Below the pieces are notes generated by a model. The model was not told the origin of the DNA and did not search any database. It saw nothing but the letters and a program-made list of their open reading frames with translations. 64,000 bases of DNA from Drosophila miranda (taxonomy: Eukaryota > Arthropoda > Insecta > Diptera > Drosophilidae): assembly GCF_003369915.1 (NCBI RefSeq), contig NC_046674.1:34413657-34477656 (forward strand), written 5' to 3'. A program made the position numbers and the translations under genes. Shown here piece after piece: positions 55,713 to 64,000 of this stretch. Every line of letters starts with the position of its first letter. The stretch's first letter is position 1.

Positions 55713-55975
55713 TGATGACTCCGGTCCAGCGGGCTCTAGTTTCGGTTTTTTACGTTAAATTGTCAGGTAAATTATGACTAAATAAAACAAGTGCTCGACT
55801 TCAAAGCATTTATTGGACTGGTCGCAGCCAGAGATAGCAAAACTCCCCGACTCCACCGTCGAGCCGATCTTGAATGCGCAGAGAGCAGTACAAGAGCGCG
55901 GCGTGTGAGAGCAAAAGCTCTGCTCACAACATCGCACACGATACGATATGGTAATTACGATCGTCTGCTGCATCA
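55713..55975 (-). repeat. BEL-b LTR3, truncated (263 bp)
   Basis: Lacks about 38 bp at its left (element 3') end, where it is fused to the RpL15 3' UTR of unit B. It serves as 3' LTR of unit C. Its right end reads CATCA in place of CAACA. Confidence 0.85.
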
Positions 55976-56004
55976 TTCTGGCCCCGTTGAAGACCTCCGG
56001 TGCT

Positions 56005-59000
56005 TCAACCGTCTATTGGCAGTTTTGCCAATTTGTGTATGGGGCGTTTAATTACGCCCGCGGGTGTTCGCACCTCGGCGACGCGCACTCTCCCATCTTC
56101 TCCCTTGATTGCGGCCACCACTCGTCCTGTGGTCCACTTCTGTGGCGGTGTGTTGTCCTCGTGGACGAGCACTAGACAGCCAATGTCCAAGTCTGGCCCT
56201 TTGGTAGCCCACTGGTGACGCTTCTGCAGGCTGACCAGGTAGTCCTTGGACCAGCCCTGCCAAAACTGCTGCTTGAGCGCTGACAGCATTCGCCAACGCT
56301 TCAAGTACGCGAAGCTTCCCCTGCTGCATCTGTCGTCGTGATCTGATTCAATGAGATTCTGAGAGTGATTCAGCAGGTGCCCTGGCGTCAGCGCTTCTCC
56401 ATCGCTGGGATCGTTGCCTGGGGACGCGATTGGCCGGGAGTTGAGAAGAGCCTCTACCTCTACCAGGTGGGTGCACAGCTCGTCCGCGGCGAGCTTGGCG
56501 TTGCCCACTCCGCGTACCAACCTCTGCTTGGCTGATTTGACGGCTGCCTCCCACAATCCGCCGAAGTGTGGTGCTCTCGGTGGTATGAAACACCACTCGA
56601 CGCCTTGGCGCGCTGCGTACGCCTTGAGCCGGTCCTGGTCCCTCTGGTACGCTTGATGCAGCTCGTTCAGCACCTTGCTCGCGCCCACGAAGTTGGTGGC
56701 GTTGTCGCTGTACACCTTCTCCGGAAGGCCTCTTCTCCCGATGAACCTTTTAAAAACAGATAAAAAACTATCAGTGGACAAATCTGCTACAAGCTCCAGG
56801 TGAACAACCTTTGATACAAAGCAGACGAAGACGGCTACATATGTCTTAATAGGGGGCCTGCCGCAAATCTTGAGAGACACGTAGAATGGGCCGCAGAAAT
56901 CTAGAAAGGGCCGAGCTCTTCGCACTCTATCAGCTGGCAGGTTTCTGCCATGATCTGTCCCTGTAGGACTGCTTGTATCGGAAGCAGTGCACACAATTTC
57001 TCAGGATCCTTGTACATGCTTCTCGAGCATTGATTAGCCATATCTGCTGCCTTAGCAACGAAACCATGACTTTGGCGCCTGCATGGTAGTGAGTCCGATG
57101 CAAATTGCGAAGATAAAGCGTCACGAACTGCGACTTTTGCGACAGCAGCAGAGGAAATTTGGCGTCATACGGAATCTCTGCGTTGAGCAACCTTCCTCCC
57201 ACTCGAATCAGTCGCAGCGTTACTCCGTCGAGTTCGCTCGTATGTATGAACGTGTTTAGTCGTTGAAGATGCGGTGACAGGATTTCCGACCTCGCTAGCT
57301 TGTGGAATTCTGGTCCCAACTCGTGTCTTTGGACTACTTCTACCAGCCTTAGAAATGAGACCTTAAGTTCTTTGGCTGACAGAACGACCTCTCGACTACG
57401 CTTGCTTCCTTGTAGGAACCGGTTTACATATGCCATAATCCGAAGCAATTTATCAAAGGAAGAGCATCTTTCAGTCAACTCGATGAAATCATTGGCCTGA
57501 CACTTTGCCACTGAATGTGTTGCCAAACACTTCTTGTTTTCCGACCGTTCCATTTCTGGGGACAACTCAACCTGATGTAGACATGGCCACTCCTCAGAAT
57601 TCCTGAGCAGAAATTGGGGACCCTCAGTCCACAATGAGCACGTTACACCGTCTACGTCTGTGCCACGTGACACCAAATCGGCTGGGTTTTGCTCAGTAGG
57701 AACGTGCCGCCAAGTCACACCGCTTGACGATTCCTGGATTTCAGCAACCTATTGGCCACAAACGTTGCGAGCGTGGTTGGATCCCTTTCCAGCCAGTACA
57801 AGGTGACTTGGGAGTCCGACCAAAAGTTCACACTTTCGATCATGAACTTGTCCAGGAGCGGTTTTACTTGAGCCCATAAAGTGGATAACAGGAGTGCTGC
57901 GCACAATTCGAGTCTTGGAATCGATTTCGTTTTGAGAGGAGCTACTCGAGACTTTGCGGTAAGAAGCTTAGACACGACATTTTTACCATCACTGGTACGG
58001 ATGTAAATGCAGCATCCGTACGCTTCACCTGATGCGTCTGCGAATCCGTGAATCTGAACGCTTTTATGCGTGGGAAGGCCAATGTAGCGAGGTATGGTTA
58101 TCTTGTCTAATTCAAACAAATTTTGCTTGAAGTGGTTCCAACTCGTGTGCAAACTCATGGGAACCGACTCGTCCCAATCCAACTTTTACCGCCACAATTG
58201 CAGCAGCAATATTTTTGCCCTCGTTATTAAGGGACATAATAACCCTAATGGGTCGAACAATCGGGACGCAACTGACAAAATGTTTCGCTTTGTAGGGGTC
58301 AATGAATCAAATGAGTCATCTAAATGATAATGGAACAAATCATTTTGCGGATTCCATCTAATTCCGAGCGTTTTAACAGACGACGAAGGATCAAACTGCA
58401 GCGATTTCTCCTGGCCACTATCGGACAGCAGCTGGGGATGATTTGACGCCCACTTGGCCAACTTAAAACCCCCGGATTCTAAGACCTCACACACTTCCAG
58501 CCGAATACGTTCTAAATCTTCCAGACTGTTTGCTCCAGTAAGCATATCATCGACGTAAAAGTCACTTTTTATGACTTGTGATGCAATAGGATGGGACTCA
58601 GCATAAACGTCTGCCAATTCAACGAGACAGCGGATGGCCAGAAATGGAGCTGAGGCTGTCCCATAAGTAACCGTATTCAGGCGATACGTTTGAACATCTA
58701 CATTTGCCTTATCCCTCCACAGAATCAATTGGAAATTTCGGTCTTCTTCGGCGACCTGAACTTGCCTATACATTTTGGAGATGTCAGCTGTGAGCGCAAA
58801 ACGATTTAATCGAAATCGGGCAAGAGTTGCGTAAAGCTCCCTCTGAATAGTTGCACCCACCATCAAAGTCTCATTTAATGAGATTGAAGTCGATGTTTTG
58901 CTCGATGCATCGAAAACGACGCGTAGCTTGGTGGTTTTACTATCAGGTCTCAGGACACATTGATGTGGAATGTAGTAATGGCGTCCTGGAGGAGTGTCTG

Positions 59001-59169
59001 GAAGCAATGACATGTGGCCAAGGATGAGATACTCTTTCATAAACTCCATATACAGATCATGCAAATACTGATCTCGTGCAAGTCTGCGTTCTAGGGATAG
59101 AAAGCGGCGTTTTGCCGTCTCGAACGAGAAACCCAACACGTTGGGATTTATTTTAAATGGCAGCCCCAC
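56005..59169 (-). pseudogene. BEL-b unit C pol (RT, RNase H, integrase)
   Basis: RT 59169-58186, RNase H split into 58182-57715 and 57718-56930 by a 1-base deletion near 57750 (CAACCTATTGG for CAACCCTATTGG), integrase 56994-56005. It shares the TAA after LQLWR, the integrase frameshift and the 12-bp deletion with unit B. YVDD and the integrase DNATNF/GLWEAAVK motifs are retained. Confidence 0.88.
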
Positions 59170-59173
59170 TCAA

Positions 59174-59958
59174 AACCCCTTTTTTTAGAATTTGGTCGTC
59201 TTGTAAGCAGGGTCTATCAAGCATTGGAAATGGGGGCCTATCGTTATATGCAAGAACTGTATAGGAAGAAGCAAAGTGATGTGATGCGTTACTTGCTGCG
59301 TATACGCGTGTGGCAGTACCGCCAATTGACGAAACTTCATCGTTCGCCTAGACCCACGCGCCCAGACAAGGCACGTCGTTTGGGATACCGGGCCAAACAA
59401 GGATTCGTTATTTACAGGATTCGTGTCCGCCCTGGAGGGCGCAAGCGTCCAGTGCCAAAAGGTTGCACCTACGGCAAGCCAAAAAGCCATGGCGTTAACC
59501 AACTAAAACCCTATCGCGGATTGCAGTCAATTGCGGAGGAACGTGTCGGCCGTAGACTTGGTGGATTGCGTGTCTTAAATTCCTATTGGATTGCACAAGA
59601 CGCTTCATACAAGTACTTTGAGGTCATTTTGATTGACACTCATCATAGTGCGATTCGCCGTGATCCTAAAACTGGATATGCAAACATGTGCACAAGCATC
59701 GCGAGCTTCGGGGTCTTACCTCTGCCGGTAAGAGCTCCCGTGGTATTGGCAAGGGCTATAGATATTCCCAGACAATTGGCGGATCTAGACGTGCTTGACG
59801 GAAGCGCAAGAACCGTGAGCATATGCACAGGAAACGTTAAATTGTAAAGTTTCATTTCCGTCGAACGCGGCTTTTGAATAACAGTGATGTATTTGAAAGA
59901 ATAAAAAAAATGTATATTGCAAAAAAAAAAAAAAACAAAAAAAAAAAAAAAAAAAAAA
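59174..59958 (+). pseudogene. RpL15: RpL15 retrocopy in BEL-b unit C
   Basis: ATG at 59230; 5' pyrimidine start, 3' UTR, AATAAA and A-tract (about 59922-59958, A14-C-A22) as in unit A. It shares the 4-bp deletion and a changed CTTGACGG word near the 3' end of the coding part with unit A, but shares RPGGRKR (for RRGGRKR) and GCTYG with unit B. It is thus a mosaic of the two. Confidence 0.92.
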
Positions 59959-61876
59959 CGACCCGATTCGAGCCTGCGTAAAGTCTGCTTAAAGTTTTGT
60001 TCGCAAGCCAATTGTTCAGCTGTATAGACAGCCTTCGACTTCTCTGGGACCTGTTCCAATTCCCAAAAGCGCTCCACCAGAGAGTCGAGAGAACAATGAT
60101 CGCTACCGACAGCGATATTGCATACAGCATCCTGTGCTGATGCCTTATATTTTCCTGATACAATCCATCCCAACAATGTTTTCTGGATTGTTGGATGTTC
60201 GGAACTTGCCTTTAATTGGCCTACACACATTAACTCAAAAAAGGTTTCTGCCCCTATCAATAAGTCAACCTTAGCAGGCTTGTAAAACTGCGGGTCTGCC
60301 ATCTGCAGGTTTGCTGGTATCTTCCATTGGGCGAAATTGACAACATGATCGGGTTGGTATGTGGAAATCGACCTTAACACCCAAAAATCGGAATCAAAGT
60401 TGTGATCGTTGATACGAGATTGGACAGAAGTATGAATCTTGTGCTTTATGACGGACGAGTTTTTTCCAACAGTTGTGATATTAAGGCACGACTCATCACG
60501 GCGCAATCGTAAGCGCTGGGCTAGATCCTCGGATATAAAATTAATTTGGGAGCCGGAATCTAGAAGTGCCCGTGCATACTGAAATTGTCCGGACCGATCT
60601 TGCACCTTTACAACAGCGGTAGCAAGAATAACCTGGTCAGCACTAGCAACGTGACTAGAATAAGCTGTCTGAGGCTCAGACGATGACGAATGTTCTACTG
60701 GCACAGAACTAGGCCCATTTTGCTGTGGCTCAACCCCGTATCGATGAAGCAGAGTGTTATGGGGCTTAGAGCACACTCGACATTTTGCTGTCTTGCACCT
60801 CGTCACTGTATGACCTGGCTTCAAACAATTTATGCACAGTCGGAGTTGCTTGGTGATATCGAACCGTTGAAGAACAGGAAGAGCACTAAACGATTGACAA
60901 TTGCTTATGGTATGACTCCCCGCGTGGCAATAGCTACATTTCGAATCAGCTTGCCTATCCGTCTTTGCACATGAAAATGACGATTTAGTGGGTCCTTTAC
61001 TTGTCTCTTGTTTAGTTTTACCCTTATTCCGTGTTGACTCTTCGGCAGCTAGATGCTGATAGCGCCGGTTCAGCTGGGCTGCGCACTCGGACCAAGACGG
61101 TAGTTTATCGTAATCCAGTTGCTCTTCGAACCGAGACTTCGTTGTGGGATCTACTTTAGACAGCGCTATGTGAATTAGCATCGCGCTATTTATGTCTTTT
61201 TCACTTCCTAACGACTGCAGAGAAGAAACAACTGCGAAACAGTACCAGAAAAGATCAAATATTTTTTGTCGTAAACCTCCTTCAAACTATCAAGAGCCTT
61301 CTCATAATTTTCTGCAGAGATCTGAAACGCCTTCACTGTTCCCAATGCATCGTCAACGAGACACGACAGTAAGTGGTTGAATTTTTCCACATTTGATAAT
61401 ATTGGGTCGTTATGCACCAAACTCTCGAAAAGGCTTATAAAGTTTTTAAATTCAGCATGTTTTCCACTAAACTTGGGGAGATTCATTTTATGCAGACGTG
61501 ATGAATGACGCTGGCTACTCCTATCCCTCCTCTGTATTCGCTGAATTTCGGGTTCTTTAAGTGCAGACATGTACAGAGCCTTTGTGGTAACACACATATC
61601 CTCGACCGATGCTCGTAGATCGTTGTTGGGATTTAAACAATCCACGTCTGCCTGTATATCCATCAACTTTTCACAATAATTTTCGATCAGCTCGAGTCTG
61701 CATTTAATTTGAAGAGAGTCGAACGAAATAGTTTTTTCTTCAAAGGCCGTTCTCACACGCCTTAGATCGCCCATCACCCTATCGTGTCTTTGCATTGCTG
61801 TTGCTAACTTTTGCAGGACTTTTGGACCCCCTCCTTCTTTTGAACCTCCTTCCCTGGTAACAATTTTCCTTTTCAC
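59959..61876 (-). pseudogene. BEL-b unit C gag and protease, with 73-bp deletion
   Basis: Same product as unit A. A deletion equivalent to 50044-50116 of unit A (73 bp) at about 61227 breaks the frame into 61876-61208 and 61181-59959. Other differences are single residues (CLKPGHTVTRC for CLKLGHTVTRC, HAGSHTISNC for HAGNHTISNC, LHKMNLPKF for LPKMNLPKF). Ends at RLESGR where the retrocopy poly(T) begins. Confidence 0.87.
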
Positions 61877-62653
61877 TCATTCTGGCGCTTTCTCTTACTT
61901 CAAGAGGGTCGGAAAGTAATGCACTGGGTTTAGACAATGGTTAACCAAAATACTGTAGGGTATGCAAAAAACTATGAAAGAACGCGAAATTTCCACAAAA
62001 AACTATGTATCGGCTTCAAAGGGTTAACGCAGCGAAACAAACACAAATTATGCTGCCAATGCACACAACCAAACGAGGCCAAATTATGCACAATTTGGCG
62101 CAACGATAGCGTTACCGAAGTAAAGGCAGCACCAATAAGCGGTACTTCGCAAAAGAGAATTGAAAACAGCGGCAATGACCGGAGCGTCTGATTAGCAAGT
62201 ACCGTAAACCCTCATCAATTTGCACTTTTCTTCAATCCACCAATATTCCGCATATAATAAATATTTTATGTTGCTGGCTGTTCACTTTGGTTTATTTTAT
62301 TACTTTGTGTTTTATTTAATTGGTATTCCAATTCAACGAGGTGCCAATGAAATTGAGATCAGTGGCCAAATAGAGAAACACAGCGCACAAAATGGTGGCT
62401 TGGTTCTAGCACTCAATTTTTTCGCACTAAATACCTGAGAATTCGGCATAGATTAGCCGAACACTTTCCTTTTTTGTTGAGTAAAGATGAATCCAATTTG
62501 TCGCACAAAACCAGCCAGCTAGAGCTCTATTCGCAACAGAACAAAAAAAACCAATGACTTGTGCCGAGACAACGAAGATGCACTGTAGGTCACTGGTTTG
62601 TCGTGCGAATTTCCACGAAATGCTGGATGCCGATGTCCCTGCTCGGGCGCCAA
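61877..62653 (-). other. BEL-b unit C leader and primer binding site
   Basis: Mirrors the unit A leader with a handful of changes. Primer site TGGCGCCCGAGCAGGGAC on the minus strand at 62635-62652. No gene seen. Confidence 0.7.
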
Positions 62654-62952
62654 TGAAAATTCGGAAGAGTTTTTCCAAAACAAATGTTGTGATGACTCCG
62701 GTCCAGCGGGCTCTAGTTTCGGTTTTTTACGTTAAATTGTTAGGTAATTTATGACTAAATAAAACAAGTGCTCGACTTCAAAGCATTTATTGGACTGGTC
62801 GCAGCCAGAGATAGCAAAACTCCCCGACTCCACCGTCGAGCCGATCTTGAATGCGCAGAGAGCAGTACAAGAGCGCGGCGTGTGAGAGCAAAAGCTCTGC
62901 TCACAACATCGCACACGCTACGATAGGGTAATTACGATCGTCTGCTGCAGCA
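62654..62952 (-). repeat. BEL-b LTR4 (299 bp, 5' end of the array)
   Basis: Outermost 5' LTR. In the element's sense it starts TGCTGCAGCAGACG (others TGTTGCAGC). Followed on the plus strand by ATACT (62953-62957), the target duplication. Confidence 0.9.
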
Positions 62953-63928
62953 ATACTCTCGAGTACTACATATGTATGCGGATGATGTTAAACTCTGTGT
63001 CCAGTATAAGGACATTTCATTTCATTCTCGCTTGCAATCCGATCTCAATAACTTTCAGTCATGGTGCTGTGCAAACTTGTTACACCTTAATGCCACGAAA
63101 TGCAAAGTTATGACATTTCATCGTTCTAGCCCTTTGTTGGCTCCCTATACCCTATTTGGTGGTTCTCTTGAGAGAATTACCCTGGTGGATGATCTGGGTG
63201 TTATGTTAGACCCCAAGTTAAAGTTTTCCGAACACGTTTCTACCATGGTAAATAAGGCCATGGGCGTGCTTGGGTTTATAAAGAGGTGGTCAAAGGAATT
63301 TGACGATCCCTATATAACAAAGACTCTCTATACCTCGGTTGTTCGTCCGATCTTAGAATACGGCTCCTGTGTATGGTGCCCTCAGTACAAAGTATACCAG
63401 GACCGTACAGAATCAGTACAGAAAAACTGTTTACTCATTGCTCTGCGGGGCCTTAACTGGGATGCGGGTGTGAGACTCCCATCTTACTCTAGTAGACTGC
63501 TATTAGTGAACCTCCCATCCTTAGTTAACCGTAGAAAAATGATTGGTGTGATTTATTTTTTTTTATGCACAATTTGATCAGGGGTGACATAGACAGCCCT
63601 GATCTATTGGGTCGCATAAACTTCACCTATTAGACTTACTAGAAATTTTATACCGTTGTTCCTTCCACTTTGTAGATCGAATTATTCCTTGCATGAACCG
63701 TTTAGGGTCTTATGCTCGGATTATAATTCCCTCTACCATATTATATCCACCACTAATTCTCTTCCTCTTATTAAATTACTAATCCTTACACACCTTTCTA
63801 GTAATTAGTAATTGTAGTCGTATTTGTATTTTGATTGCATGCTTAGTTTCTTAGTAAGTTTAGTGCTAATTTTCCTCGAATGTTAGTCTAATAGCTATCT
63901 TTCTTGCATGTTCGTGTTCGGTTCAGCT
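62953..63928 (+). mobile_element. CR1-b large copy, segment 3 (RT end and 3' UTR)
   Basis: Continues from 44480 after the array. The junction CTCGAGTACTACATATGTATGC matches the spacer CR1-b copy, confirming that array insertion split one element. The 3' UTR (63580-63928) ends where similarity to the spacer copy ends, at GTTCGGTTCAGCT. No poly(A). Confidence 0.87.
62958..63590 (+). pseudogene. CR1-b reverse transcriptase, last part
   Basis: MYADDVKLCVQYKDISFHSR (YADD catalytic box), LHLNATKCKVMTFHRSS, LGVMLDPKLKFSEHV, FIKRWSKEFDDPYITKTLYT and VRPILEYGSCVWCPQYK, open to a stop at 63577. A T-run near 63555 then breaks the C-terminus. It completes the RT begun at 43756. Confidence 0.85.
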
Positions 63929-64000
63929 ACTCACCGTGCGTCATGCGGCAGCGCCCCTCGGTCGGTTGGGCGGGAGGAGGGCTGTGTTTTGCCTGGGATC
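63929..64000. other. Unclassified GC-rich end of the window
   Basis: 72 bp beyond the CR1-b 3' end, GC-rich (GGGCGGGAGGAGGGC) unlike the AT-rich elements before it. Nothing recognised. Confidence 0.4.

Larger units (their letters stand above)
44481..62952 (-). mobile_element. BEL-b tandem array: three units with embedded RpL15 retrocopies
   Basis: 18,472 bp, minus-strand BEL/Pao element in three head-to-tail units sharing LTRs: LTR1 44481-44779, unit A internal 44780-51543, LTR2 51544-51842, unit B internal 51843-55712 (gag deleted), LTR3 55713-55975 (truncated), unit C internal 55976-62653, LTR4 62654-62952. One ATACT target duplication flanks the whole array, so it was one insertion that later expanded. 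Units share a stop codon and a frameshift in pol and the RpL15 insertion. Confidence 0.9.

Noticed and set aside
1..64000. tRNA or rRNA genes and R1/R2-type rDNA insertions
   Set aside because: None recognised; LOA-like elements here are not inserted in rDNA.

Overview
The window is a block of nested and rearranged transposable elements with no intact single-copy host gene. It looks like pericentromeric, dot- or Y-type heterochromatin, or a piRNA-cluster-like locus, of a Drosophila species. The reasons are a DINE-1/INE-1 type element, roo-like and BEL/Pao LTR elements, 17.6/297-like and Mag-like gypsy elements, CR1/jockey-type and LOA-type non-LTR elements, and processed copies of a fly ribosomal protein gene (RpL15). 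I cannot name the species.

Layout. 1-395: probable LTR and primer binding site of a minus-strand element. 396-1260: 3' end of a LOA-like element (L1). 1261-8768: decayed BEL/Pao element (BEL-a, plus strand) split by a near-complete LOA-like element (L2, minus strand, 2819-7884) with a 9-bp target duplication. 8769-33311: a giant inverted repeat with arms of about 10.9 kb (8769-19703 and 22427-33311) around a 2.7-kb spacer. Each arm holds the same nest: a 17.6-like gypsy (gypsy-A) carrying a piece of a host TPX2-domain gene, into which a Mag-like gypsy with 111-bp LTRs (gypsy-B) inserted, into which a CR1-like element (CR1-a) inserted. The spacer holds more gypsy-A, including the first codons of env, and a CR1-like element of a second family (CR1-b), whose 5' end lies at the inversion breakpoint. 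33425-36570: third LOA-like copy (L3). 36571-63928: one CR1-b element, nearly complete, split into three pieces by a roo-like element (38336-43750, with env-like sequence and an INE-1 insertion) and by an 18.5-kb tandem array of a second BEL/Pao family (BEL-b, 44481-62952).

The BEL-b array is the most unusual part. It has three head-to-tail units sharing LTRs, bounded by one 5-bp target duplication (ATACT). Every unit contains an RpL15 retrocopy (TOP-like 5' start, no introns seen, poly(A) tail in two units) inserted antisense in pol. The units share a stop codon and a frameshift in pol, so amplification took place after the element was already broken, most simply by unequal exchange between LTRs.

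All coding regions found are damaged. Relative order of events can be read from the nesting: CR1-b first, then the roo-like and BEL-b insertions; gypsy-A, then gypsy-B, then CR1-a, then the inverted duplication. I saw no tRNA, rRNA or CRISPR. Percent identities were judged by eye, not computed.
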